39,295 bases of DNA from contig NZ_JADEWI010000060.1 of assembly GCF_015207705.1 (NCBI RefSeq), positions 1-39,295 of the forward strand. The letters run 5' to 3'. Below the pieces are notes generated by a model. That model was not told the DNA's origin. It searched no databases and was given only the letters and a program-made list of their open reading frames with translations. The DNA comes from Nostoc sp. LEGE 06077. Lineage in GTDB: Bacteria > Cyanobacteriota > Cyanobacteriia > Cyanobacteriales > Nostocaceae. Positions 24,118 to 32,252 of the stretch are shown in pieces (the stretch's first letter is position 1; the number at the start of each line of letters is the position of its first letter). A program made the position numbers and the translations under genes.

Positions 24118-25086
24118 ATGACTAAAACCACCAATAGAGTAGATGATTTAAGTATCAAATTGCCCATTACTCAAGCAGCTGTTAGAATTGCCCAACAATT
24201 CGCCCATCAACAACCTAACCCTGTCAAAGCAGAGCAAGTACGATTGAATACATTAGCTATATGGGTGGTCAATGACTATTTGCAAATGATGGAGATTCCT
24301 ACTAACCTCAACGTTGGGGATAGTTGGAACCCAATAATGCAGTTATGTTCTAACGTAGCCGACCTAGAAATAGCCTCAGTTGGTCGTCTGGAGTGTCGCC
24401 CAATAAAATCGGCCGAACAGCTATGTTCAATTCCCCCAGAAACTTGGGAAGACCGCATAGGTTATGTAGTAGTGCAAATAGATGAATCACTGCAAGAAGC
24501 CAATATATTAGGTTTTATTCGGAATGTAGACAATGAATTTCTACCTCTGCATCAATTGCAACCGCTAGAAAAATTAATTGACCGCATCGCCCAGTTAAAA
24601 GCTTCTCCAGCCCAAGCCCTAGTAAATTTAAGCCAGTGGTTCGTTGGTCAAGTGGATGCTGGCTGGCAAACAGTGGAAGCCTTGCGAGACTTGTTAGAAT
24701 CTAGACCTAATTATGCTTTTCGTGGTAGTGTAACTACTGAAGAATCATCAACTCATCAGCAGCCAGTAGCTACTAAACGGGCAAAACTGATTGATTTGGG
24801 TATCCAAATAGCTAATCAACCTTTGATGTTGATTGTGGAAATTAGCCCAGAACCAGAGATTAAAACTAGTATTCGTTTACAATTGCACCCCACAGGTAAT
24901 CACGTATATTTACCAGAAGGAGTAAAACTTACTGTATTGGATGAGTCAGGCGCGATATTTTTGGAAGCCCAAGCTAGAAGTGCAGATAATTATATTCAAT
25001 TGCAATTTCGCGGTGACATCCAAGAAAAATTTATTGTGGCAATTTCTTTAGATGATATGAGTATTCAAGAACACTTTATGATTTGA
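24118..25086 (+). CDS. DUF1822 family protein
   Basis: A 322-residue cyanobacterial protein of the DUF1822 family. The conserved N-terminal half is present: LPITQAAVRIAQQFAHQQPNPVKAEQVRLNTLAIWVVNDYLQM and a later GYVVVQIDESLQEANILGF. The last third, from about 240, has a strand-rich domain (LIDLGIQIANQPLMLIVEIS). No signal peptide or membrane helix is seen. ATG 24118 is preferred over the TTG at 24064, whose extra 18 residues look non-coding. It is 91 bp before the CHAT-CHASE2 gene. The same three families are often neighbours in cyanobacteria as I recall. The function is unknown. Confidence 0.85.
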   Translation: MTKTTNRVDDLSIKLPITQAAVRIAQQFAHQQPNPVKAEQVRLNTLAIWVVNDYLQMMEIPTNLNVGDSWNPIMQLCSNVADLEIASVGRLECRPIKSAEQLCSIPPETWEDRIGYVVVQIDESLQEANILGFIRNVDNEFLPLHQLQPLEKLIDRIAQLKASPAQALVNLSQWFVGQVDAGWQTVEALRDLLESRPNYAFRGSVTTEESSTHQQPVATKRAKLIDLGIQIANQPLMLIVEISPEPEIKTSIRLQLHPTGNHVYLPEGVKLTVLDESGAIFLEAQARSADNYIQLQFRGDIQEKFIVAISLDDMSIQEHFMI

Positions 25087-25124
25087 AAAAGTTGGAGGAA
25101 AGAGAGACTAGAGGCTCATATTTT

Positions 25125-25143
25125 TACTCAGTACTCAGCACTT
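25125..25143. repeat. CTCAGTA/CTCAGCA heptamer repeats
   Basis: ACTCAGTACTCAGCACTTTG between the DUF1822 and CHAT-CHASE2 genes. The same unit recurs at 28410-28432 on the other side of this gene string. Confidence 0.6.
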
Positions 25144-25177
25144 TGTTTGCTATAAAATCCAAAATTGTCTGACGGTC

Positions 25178-27511
25178 ATGGCTAAGTTAGTGGTTTTGAA
25201 ATTCGGAGACGCTAGTTTCAATCAAGGGTTTGCTGTTACGCTTCAAATTGGGGAAGAAAGCGATCGCCCAACAACAGAAATCACTGGTAGATTACCACCA
25301 TGCCCAGAAATGCCGCTTTACTACACCCGTTGGCAATCAAGTTATCGCCAAATCGGGAATACTTATCGCTTGGATGCTGAGAAAATTCAAGTCACGAATG
25401 TTTCCATCACCCAAAGTTGTCAAGATTTAGCCCACGTTTTCCAGGCACGTTTTAATACTTGGTTACGCACAGAAGAGTTTCGCCCTTTAAGAGAGAAATG
25501 GTTAGAGAAATTACTGCCTACGGATGAAGTGCGAGTAATTTTACAAACAGATAATAGTCAATTGCAGAGATTGCCTTGGCATTTGTGGGAATTACTCGAT
25601 CGCTATCCTAAAGCAGAAATAGCGATCGCCTCACACACCTATGAACACATCCTCCAGCCCCGTACCCACAACTCAAAAGTCAAAATTTTAGCCGTTGTCG
25701 GTAATAGTCAAGGAATTGACACTCAGGCTGATTTAGCCATTTTGCAACAGTGTGAGAATGCCGATATCACTTTGTTAGTCGAACCACAGCGTCAAGAATT
25801 AACCGATTATCTTTGGGGACATAATTGGGATATTTTATTTTTTGCCGGACACAGTTCCAGTCAGGGAAATGATGTCACCGGACGAATTTATTTAAACAAA
25901 ACCGATAGCCTCAGCATTAACGAGTTAAGATATGCCCTCAAGCAAGCCATTGAACGCGGTTTGCATCTGGCAATTTTTAACTCCTGTGATGGTTTGGGAC
26001 TGGCGCGAGAATTAGCTGATCTCCAGATTCCCCAAATGGTCATTATGCGCGAACCTGTACCTGATCAGGTAGCCCAAGAATTTTTGAAGTATTTTTTAAC
26101 TAGTTTTGCTAGGGGAGAACCTTTATACCAAGCAGTCCGCCAAGCCAGAGAACGCTTACAAGGCTTAGAAGACAGATTTCCCTGTGCGACATGGCTACCT
26201 GTAATTTGCCAAAATCTCGCCCAGACACCGCTAACTTGGCAACAACTCACACCTCAAGCCACACCAGCCATTGAAATTAGACCTATACACCCCAAATTGA
26301 AATGGAAATTAGGTATAGCCACTAGTTTGGCAATGACAGGAATAGTTTTAGGGCTGCGGTTTTTAGGAGTCTTCCAAGGTGCAGAACTCCAAGCCTTTGA
26401 TCAAATGATGCGATCGCGTCCAGACGAAGGCCCTGATCAGCGGCTATTAATTGTGACAATTGACGATGCGGATTTAGTTCACCAACGCCGTAACGGTGAA
26501 GTTTTAAAAGGAACTTCTCTGTCTGATAAATCACTCAATGCCTTACTGATAAAATTAGAAGAATACAAACCGCGGGCGATCGGTTTAGATATTTATCGTG
26601 ATTTTCCCGCCGAACTGCCAGACTTGGCTAAACGGCTACAAAAAACTGATAACTTGATTGGTGTGTGTAAAAGTAGTGATTCAACAGTCATGACTAAAGG
26701 CATTGAACCACCACCAGAAATTCCCAAAGAACGGCAAGGATTCAGCGACTTTCTTCATGATACTGATGGAGTTGTGCGTCGCCATTTGATGTTTTTTACC
26801 CCAGAAACAGCATCTTTATGTTCCGCTGACTATGCGTTAAGTACCCAATTAGCCTTTCGCTACCTTTTGCCCTTGGGAATTGCACCAAAATTTACCCCCC
26901 AAAAAAATTTGCAGTTAGGTAAAACCGTTTTTCCCCGGCTATCTTCTCGTAGTGGCGGTTATCAAGGCATTGATGCCAATAGCGGGCAAACCTTACTCAA
27001 CTATCGCGCTTCTCAGAAAATTGCCGAAACAGTCACACTCACCCAAATTTTATCTAGTCCGATGAACTCTAACGCCATCAAAGACCGGATTATTTTGATT
27101 GGTGTGACAGCTAGAGGCGATTTTCCTGACTACTGGGCGACACCATTCAGCAGTAGATTAGACGCGCAAATGCCGGGAGTTATAGTACAAGCACACATGA
27201 TCAGCCAAATTATTAGTGCTGTTTTGAATCAGCGACCTTTGCTGACAGTGTGGCCTTTTGGATGGGAAATACTGTGGATTTGGGGTTGGTCTATAGCTGG
27301 GGGATTACTGGTTTGGCAGTGGCGAAGGCTACCTTTGTTGGCCTTAGCATTAGGTATTACCTCTGGCATACTTTATTTACTGTGTCTTAGTCTATTAATC
27401 TGCGGTATATGGGTACCTTTTGTCCCTTCAGCTTTATTGCTGGTAGGCACAGCCAGTGTAATTTCCCTGCAAAACTGCACATCAAACTTTTGGCAAAACT
27501 TGAAAAAATGA
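25178..27511 (+). CDS. CHAT domain (caspase-like) - CHASE2 sensor membrane protein
   Basis: A 777-residue protein. The first 130 residues are a mixed alpha/beta lead. Residues 150-355 are a CHAT domain: the caspase-type pair is His225 in FFAGHSSSQG and Cys270 in FNSCDG, 45 residues apart, and GEPLYQAVRQARERL is the usual closing helix. A membrane helix follows at about 377-397, then a CHASE2 domain outside the cell (RLLIVTIDDADL, PRAIGLDIYRDFP, LINYRAS-like repeat, RIILIGVTARGDF) and three membrane helices at 690-765. Known CHASE2 proteins sense extracellular signals; here the output would be proteolysis inside. The substrate is unknown. It is the central gene between DUF1822 and DUF928. Confidence 0.92.
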   Translation: MAKLVVLKFGDASFNQGFAVTLQIGEESDRPTTEITGRLPPCPEMPLYYTRWQSSYRQIGNTYRLDAEKIQVTNVSITQSCQDLAHVFQARFNTWLRTEEFRPLREKWLEKLLPTDEVRVILQTDNSQLQRLPWHLWELLDRYPKAEIAIASHTYEHILQPRTHNSKVKILAVVGNSQGIDTQADLAILQQCENADITLLVEPQRQELTDYLWGHNWDILFFAGHSSSQGNDVTGRIYLNKTDSLSINELRYALKQAIERGLHLAIFNSCDGLGLARELADLQIPQMVIMREPVPDQVAQEFLKYFLTSFARGEPLYQAVRQARERLQGLEDRFPCATWLPVICQNLAQTPLTWQQLTPQATPAIEIRPIHPKLKWKLGIATSLAMTGIVLGLRFLGVFQGAELQAFDQMMRSRPDEGPDQRLLIVTIDDADLVHQRRNGEVLKGTSLSDKSLNALLIKLEEYKPRAIGLDIYRDFPAELPDLAKRLQKTDNLIGVCKSSDSTVMTKGIEPPPEIPKERQGFSDFLHDTDGVVRRHLMFFTPETASLCSADYALSTQLAFRYLLPLGIAPKFTPQKNLQLGKTVFPRLSSRSGGYQGIDANSGQTLLNYRASQKIAETVTLTQILSSPMNSNAIKDRIILIGVTARGDFPDYWATPFSSRLDAQMPGVIVQAHMISQIISAVLNQRPLLTVWPFGWEILWIWGWSIAGGLLVWQWRRLPLLALALGITSGILYLLCLSLLICGIWVPFVPSALLLVGTASVISLQNCTSNFWQNLKK

Positions 27512-27570
27512 AGAATTAACCGCCGGAAACTCAACTGTCTCAGCCACACACAAACTGGAGTTTACAACTG

Positions 27571-28347
27571 ATGAGACTATTATTTGGATTAACTCTGGCC
27601 TACGCGGGTTTTTTAACTAGCCAACCCTTGGTACTAGCAGCAACACCAATGCCAATGGCTAGTCAAAATATGAACACTGTATCCCAACAAGTGAATTTTA
27701 ATCCACCTAAACCCCCCGCCGATCCACCGCCTGGGGGTAGGGTGCTAGGTGGTGCGAAACGCGGTTCTTGTCCCCAAGTCCAACAAGATTTGACTGCTTT
27801 AGTACCCTTTACTCAAGAATCGCCTTCAGTGACAAATGTTTGGTCATTGACGACATCAGCACACCCAACATTTTGGTTTTATGTGCCATATTCCCAAAAT
27901 GTGAATCTTCCCGCTATGTTTGTCCTGCAAGATCAGCAATCAAAGGACTTGTATAAGCAACCAATAGCTTTGCCAACTCATCCAGGAATCATGAGTATTT
28001 CTCTTCCTTCTAATACTCCTGGGTTAGCGGTTAATCAACAATACCGTTGGTTCTTGACTGTTTCTTGCGATAAACAAGAACAATCACCGCCTATTTACGT
28101 TGAAGGAGTAGTCAAAAGAGTTAACCTCAGTCGAGAAATTACCCAAAAACTACAAACAGCAACACCTTTACAACAGTTTGCCATCTATGCCAGAAACGGT
28201 ATTTGGCACGAAGCAATCACAACACTAGCACAGCTAAGAAAAGAAAATCCTCAAGATCAAGCCTTGAAAACACAATGGCAAGATTTGTTAGCCAACATCC
28301 GCTTAGGTGATGTAGCAACAGAACCAATCTTGTCGGACAAACATTAA
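27571..28347 (+). CDS. DUF928 family exported protein
   Basis: A 258-residue DUF928 protein. A signal peptide (about 1-23, cut after VLAA) is followed by a Pro-rich linker and the family mark GGRVLGGAKRGSCP at about 55-68. A beta-rich domain runs to about 190, with WFYVPYSQ and QYRWFLTVSCDKQ; the two Cys (near 67 and 168) could form a disulfide. The last 60 residues are helical. It begins 59 bp after the CHAT-CHASE2 gene. Being exported, it could be a ligand or partner of the CHASE2 part; this is inference from position. Confidence 0.87.
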   Translation: MRLLFGLTLAYAGFLTSQPLVLAATPMPMASQNMNTVSQQVNFNPPKPPADPPPGGRVLGGAKRGSCPQVQQDLTALVPFTQESPSVTNVWSLTTSAHPTFWFYVPYSQNVNLPAMFVLQDQQSKDLYKQPIALPTHPGIMSISLPSNTPGLAVNQQYRWFLTVSCDKQEQSPPIYVEGVVKRVNLSREITQKLQTATPLQQFAIYARNGIWHEAITTLAQLRKENPQDQALKTQWQDLLANIRLGDVATEPILSDKH

Positions 28348-28351
28348 AACA

Positions 28352-28432
28352 AGGGTGTAAGGGTGTAAGGGTGTAGAGTGTAGAGAGCAGAGAAAGTATT
28401 TAATTACTACCCACTCAGCACTCAGCACTCTT
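28352..28432. repeat. tandem GGGTGTAA and CTCAGCA repeats
   Basis: Three units of GGGTGTAA, then TAGAGTGTAGAG, then three CACTCAGCA units, filling the spacer between two convergent genes. GGGTGTAA also builds the inverted repeat at 4338-4374, and CTCAGCA recurs at 25125. Confidence 0.75.
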
Positions 28433-29403
28433 TACACAAGACAAGCCAAAAAATCTTGCTTGAGTTTGGCTTCATCTAAATTCCGCCCGATGAAAACTAA
28501 TTCGTTTTTCCGGGTTTCGCTTGGTTTCCAAGGTCTATCTGGTCTACCATCGAATATCATGTGTACCCCTTGAAATACAAAGCGATTGTCTTCCCCAGCA
28601 ATATTTAAAATACCCTTCATCCGAAAAATATCTGTACCTTGAGTACGTAATAATTCACTCATCCAAGCGTGTAATTTTTCCCCATCCAGAGCGCCTTGGG
28701 CGACTAAAGCCACAGAATAAACGCTTTCATCATGTACATGAGCATCTTCGCCTAAAAAATTGGGGTCAATTTCTAAAGCGCGATTCAAATCAAAAGCTTG
28801 TACGCCCAATAACGCATCCATTGATAATTCTGAGTTGTGGGTGCGATAGATTTTAGCGATCGCATTCATTCCTCGAATCCGCTTTTCTAATTCTTCTAAC
28901 TCTTCTGGTTTAACTAAATCAGTTTTATTAAGTAAAATAACATCCGCAAAGGCAATTTGTTCTTGGGCTTCATCTGCATCCCAATGTTGCCAGATATGCT
29001 TGGCATCTACGACTGTTACCACTGCATCTAAAGACAGTTGACTTTGCATATCTTCATCGACAAAGAATGTCTGAATCACTGGTGCAGGATCAGCTAAACC
29101 AGTAGTTTCAATTACTAAATGGTCAAACTTATCACGTCGCTTCATCAAATTACCGATGATGCGGATTAAGTCGCCGCGGACTGTACAACAAATACAACCG
29201 TTATTCATTTCAAAAATTTCTTCATCTGCATCAATAACCAATTGATTATCAATGCCCACTTCCCCAAATTCATTCACAATCACAGCAACTTTTTTACCGT
29301 GTTCATAAGTGAGGATGTGATTGAGTAAAGTTGTTTTACCTGCTCCTAAATAGCCAGTTAAAACAGTAACGGGAACTGAATTTGTCATTACATCAGCCAC
29401 CAT
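28432..29403 (-). CDS. CobW/COG0523 family metal-linked GTPase
   Basis: A 323-residue G3E GTPase. The Walker A loop is GYLGAGKTTLLNH (17-29). The metal site Cys70-Ile-Cys72-Cys73 is the family's CxCC. The switch stretch ETTGLADPAPV (99-109) and the guanine motif NKTD (159-162) are all intact. The CobW C-terminal domain spans about 225-320 (GEDNRFVFQGVHMIFDGR). These proteins insert or store metals, often zinc, cobalt or nickel. His-rich runs are few, so I cannot name the metal. Upstream on the minus strand are two TTATCA units spaced like a degenerate Zur site, but not a full palindrome. Confidence 0.9.
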   Translation of the reverse strand: MVADVMTNSVPVTVLTGYLGAGKTTLLNHILTYEHGKKVAVIVNEFGEVGIDNQLVIDADEEIFEMNNGCICCTVRGDLIRIIGNLMKRRDKFDHLVIETTGLADPAPVIQTFFVDEDMQSQLSLDAVVTVVDAKHIWQHWDADEAQEQIAFADVILLNKTDLVKPEELEELEKRIRGMNAIAKIYRTHNSELSMDALLGVQAFDLNRALEIDPNFLGEDAHVHDESVYSVALVAQGALDGEKLHAWMSELLRTQGTDIFRMKGILNIAGEDNRFVFQGVHMIFDGRPDRPWKPSETRKNELVFIGRNLDEAKLKQDFLACLV

Positions 29404-29652
29404 ATTATCAAAACCTCTGTTCTCGTCTGAATGATAATCTCACCCATGATAAGCGGTTTTAGATTTTTGTGTGAATTTGCAGATGAATCATAGTTTTCCG
29501 AAATTAACAACTATCTTGAGTAAGGTTTTTCATAAATTTAAACTTTAAGTTTACAAGCACCAAAAACTAGCCAATTGTCTAGATTCAGGCATTTTAATCT
29601 CATGGTATAGTCGCTCTGACCGATGTAAGTATCTGCCTGAAACGAGGAATCT

Positions 29653-30402
29653 ATGGTTAACAATGAATCGAATGGCAAGATTGCATTGATTACTGGCGCA
29701 AACAAAGGTCTGGGATTTGAAATGAGTCGCCAACTTGCCCAGCATGGATTAACAGTTTTGATTGCAGGTCGTAATCTCCAAGCGGCGCAAACAGCAGCAA
29801 CGACTCTCCAAAATGAAGGATTATTGGCTGAAGCGATCGCACTTGATATTAACAACAGTAGCCAAATTCAGGAAGTTGTTCAATACATTGGCGATCGCTT
29901 TGGCAAACTTGATGTTCTCATCAATAATGCAGGGGTAATACTGGATGAGGGATGGATTATCAGTAATGCAAGTTATATTTCCCTAGACATTATCCGTAAA
30001 ACCTTTGAGACTAACTTTTTTGCTTTAGTGGAAGTAACTCAAACGTTATTGCCGTTAATTTTAAAAAGCCAAAGCGGTCGGATTGTAAACATGGCCAGCA
30101 TTGAAGGTTCACTCACACTTCATGCCGATCCGAATTCGCCTATCTATGATGCCAAACCCTTTGCCTATAATGCTTCCAAAGCAGCAGTTAATTCTTTCAC
30201 CGTTCACTTAGCGCATGAGCTACGTAATACACCAGTCAAAGTAAACAGCGCTCATCCCGGTTGGGTAAAAACAGAATTAGGTGGTGAAGGCGCAATGATG
30301 GACATTAGCGAGGGAGCAAAAACGGGCGTTCAGTTAGCTATTCTTCCTGATGATGGGCCAAGTGGCGGCTTCTTCCATTTGGGTGAACCTGTACCTTGGT
30401 AG
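29653..30402 (+). CDS. SDR family NAD(P)-dependent oxidoreductase
   Basis: A 249-residue classical short-chain dehydrogenase. The cofactor loop TGANKGLG (14-21) with AGR-N after the second strand (GRNL, Arg40) suggests NADP(H). NNAG at 91-94, Ser149 in NMASIEG, Tyr172 and Lys176 in YNASK complete the active site. The HPGWVKTELGG segment is typical of carbonyl-reductase-like members. ATG at 29653 has GAGGAA seven bases ahead. It is followed by repeat copy 3 and is not in an operon. Substrate unknown. Confidence 0.92.
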   Translation: MVNNESNGKIALITGANKGLGFEMSRQLAQHGLTVLIAGRNLQAAQTAATTLQNEGLLAEAIALDINNSSQIQEVVQYIGDRFGKLDVLINNAGVILDEGWIISNASYISLDIIRKTFETNFFALVEVTQTLLPLILKSQSGRIVNMASIEGSLTLHADPNSPIYDAKPFAYNASKAAVNSFTVHLAHELRNTPVKVNSAHPGWVKTELGGEGAMMDISEGAKTGVQLAILPDDGPSGGFFHLGEPVPW

Positions 30403-30419
30403 TTTTGTTGCTAATATAC

Positions 30420-30449
30420 GTAGACACTCTGCGGCTTGTCGTAAGACAT
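30420..30449. repeat. GTAGAC palindromic element, copy 3 (degenerate)
   Basis: GTAGACACTCTGCGGCTTGT followed by CGTAAGACAT. The start and the GCGGCTT core match the copies at 6925 and 18396, but the closing arm has diverged and the TGAAGTA flanks are missing. Confidence 0.55.
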
Positions 30450-30579
30450 CGCTTTTTGAAATTCTCGTTTATCCTTGTAACTGGTGTAGTGCTGTACTAT
30501 TGTTAGCGATCGCATTTTTCATGTAGAGGTTGGCATTCTTCTAATTCGATCAATCCACTGCACCAGAATCATCAGGTTA

Positions 30580-31455
30580 CTAAAGGTTATTTTGTGAACA
30601 CTTTTGCAGAAATAACTCATAATGTTTTGCTAAAGCAACTGGGTCTGGTTGTGTGATTTTCTGTTTTGGTAAAGACGCACTTTGACCCATATACTCTATG
30701 TAGGAAGTTGCTAACAATTCAGGAGAAAGGACAATTTTATGTGTCTCTGGTTCAATAGATAGCAAATGTAAATCGAAAAGAGTATGTATATCTGCTCTTA
30801 ATGGCAAACCATTAGCTATGTGATTAGTTTCAGTACCCTTATATGGAATGATATGTGCTGCTTCGAGAGCAGGTTCAGCATTACACCCTGTTATTGGACA
30901 TTGACAATTATAGGCTTCTAACAGTTTACGCCGAAACTCTGCTTGTCCTTGTCGCTGAACAATAGAAGTATTTACTCGTCGCCTTGCGTTTTCAATATTT
31001 TCAGCATTGAAATAACCTTCAGCTTCAACTAATTGACGCTGCTTAGATAGTTCAGGCTGTTCTTTTTTCAATATTGATGAAGCAGATTTTAAGGAAAGCG
31101 GATAAGCTTCCTTAAGGAGAAACTTAGAAACTTCCTCCAAATTATCAAATGGTGAAAGTTCAAAAAAGTAAGGAAAATTTTTCTCCCAAGCATTATTAAT
31201 TTTTGTTCGTTTCTGGAGATTTATGTTAAGTGGAAGATGTAATTCTGAATTAGGTTCAGCACGAAAATAAATTCTTAAATTTGGACTGTTTTTTCGGTGG
31301 TACAGGAATAAAAATCGATTACCTTTTTGATGAAAGATTGCACAAGTATTCTTTGCTTCTTTACGCTCAATATCCAAAATTTGCTTTTGCATTAAGCTAA
31401 GGAGCATATCACAGGTTATTTGTGATTCAATATGACTCTCTTCGTGGCTTGTCAC
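30580..31455 (-). CDS. HNH endonuclease with unrecognised N-terminal domain
   Basis: A 291-residue protein. The C-terminal 120 residues are an HNH_2-type nuclease: CPITGCNAEPALEAAHIIPY with Cys186, Cys191 and His201, then GLPLRADIHTLFDLHLLSI with His224. Residues 30-125 form a separate domain with strand-helix pattern (FLFLYHRKNSPNLRIYFRA; FELSPFDNLEEVSKFLL) that I cannot place. It may read a DNA modification or bind the target, as in type IV or modification-dependent HNH enzymes; that is inference. A basic linker (ENARRRV) joins the parts. The start is GTG at 31453-31455; a later ATG (residue 17) is possible. The Uma2 gene diverges from it. Confidence 0.82.
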   Translation of the reverse strand: MTSHEESHIESQITCDMLLSLMQKQILDIERKEAKNTCAIFHQKGNRFLFLYHRKNSPNLRIYFRAEPNSELHLPLNINLQKRTKINNAWEKNFPYFFELSPFDNLEEVSKFLLKEAYPLSLKSASSILKKEQPELSKQRQLVEAEGYFNAENIENARRRVNTSIVQRQGQAEFRRKLLEAYNCQCPITGCNAEPALEAAHIIPYKGTETNHIANGLPLRADIHTLFDLHLLSIEPETHKIVLSPELLATSYIEYMGQSASLPKQKITQPDPVALAKHYELFLQKCSQNNL

Positions 31456-31575
31456 GATTTAACTACATACTTAAATTTTTGCACTTCAATTATCTTGCTA
31501 TATTTTGAGATTGCCAAGATAAAGCAATCCACTAGATTAGAGATAATATTTTCAAGCCGTAATCCTCTATTATTT

Positions 31576-32196
31576 ATGACTCACGCCATACCAAAGCTAG
31601 TAACCTTTGAGGAATTCATCGATCGCCTATCTGAAAATTCCGGGGTACGCTACGAATTACATAATGGAAGTATTGTTGAAATGGCACAACCAGTAGGAGA
31701 CCATGAGGAAGTCAAGGGTTTTTTGACAATAAAGATTAGTGCTGCAATTGACCGATTAGAACTTCCCTATCTTGTCCCTAATCAAGCTATCGTCAGACCT
31801 CTGGAAAAAAATTCTGGTTATTTTCCCGATGTGTTGGTACTAAATCGCGCAAATTTGGCTAATGAACCATTATGGAAAAAAGCATCTACCATCAGTTTAG
31901 GTACATCGATACCTTTGGTAATTGAGGTTGTATCAAGCAACTGGCGGGACGATTACTACTTAAAATTTGCTGATTACGAAGAGATGGGTATCCCCGAATA
32001 TTGGATTATCGACTATGCGGCGTTGGGTGGACGCAATTTTATCGGGAATCCTAAACAACCGACAATCTCGGTTTGTAATTTAGTTGATGGAGAATATCAA
32101 ATCAGTAAGTTTCGAGATGATGACCGACTTATCTCCCAAACTTTCCCGGAATTGAATCTCACCCCAACCCAAATTTTTCAAGCAGGTTTGGCATAG
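31576..32196 (+). CDS. Uma2 family (DUF820) putative endonuclease, copy 2
   Basis: A 206-residue Uma2 protein from ATG at 31576 (MTHAIPKLVTFEEF). The frame is open 48 codons further, into the divergent HNH gene, but that part has no Uma2 character. Marks: VRYELHNGSIVEM, GYFPDVLVLNR with the Asp of the PD-(D/E)xK site, LVIEVVSSNW with Glu, and DYYLKFADYEEMGIPEYWIID. It differs strongly from the copies at 19788 and 35708, so they are old paralogues, not recent duplicates. Confidence 0.87.
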   Translation: MTHAIPKLVTFEEFIDRLSENSGVRYELHNGSIVEMAQPVGDHEEVKGFLTIKISAAIDRLELPYLVPNQAIVRPLEKNSGYFPDVLVLNRANLANEPLWKKASTISLGTSIPLVIEVVSSNWRDDYYLKFADYEEMGIPEYWIIDYAALGGRNFIGNPKQPTISVCNLVDGEYQISKFRDDDRLISQTFPELNLTPTQIFQAGLA

Positions 32197-32252
32197 ATTT
32201 CATAGTCAAGCTTGAAGTATTCTCTATACCCCTCTCACCTGTCCCCTGTAAC

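Noticed and set aside
25630-25640. Yfr1 small RNA motif (a CCTCACAC match)
   Set aside because: It lies inside the CHAT-CHASE2 gene, lacks the complete Yfr1 core and has no flanking hairpins.
28352-28432. CRISPR or phage attachment site
   Set aside because: The units are 7-8 bp direct repeats that recur in other spacers, and no integrase or cas gene is near.
31432-31575. 48-codon extension of the second Uma2 gene
   Set aside because: It would overlap the divergent HNH gene and has no Uma2 character; the family starts close to MTHAIPKLVTFEEF.
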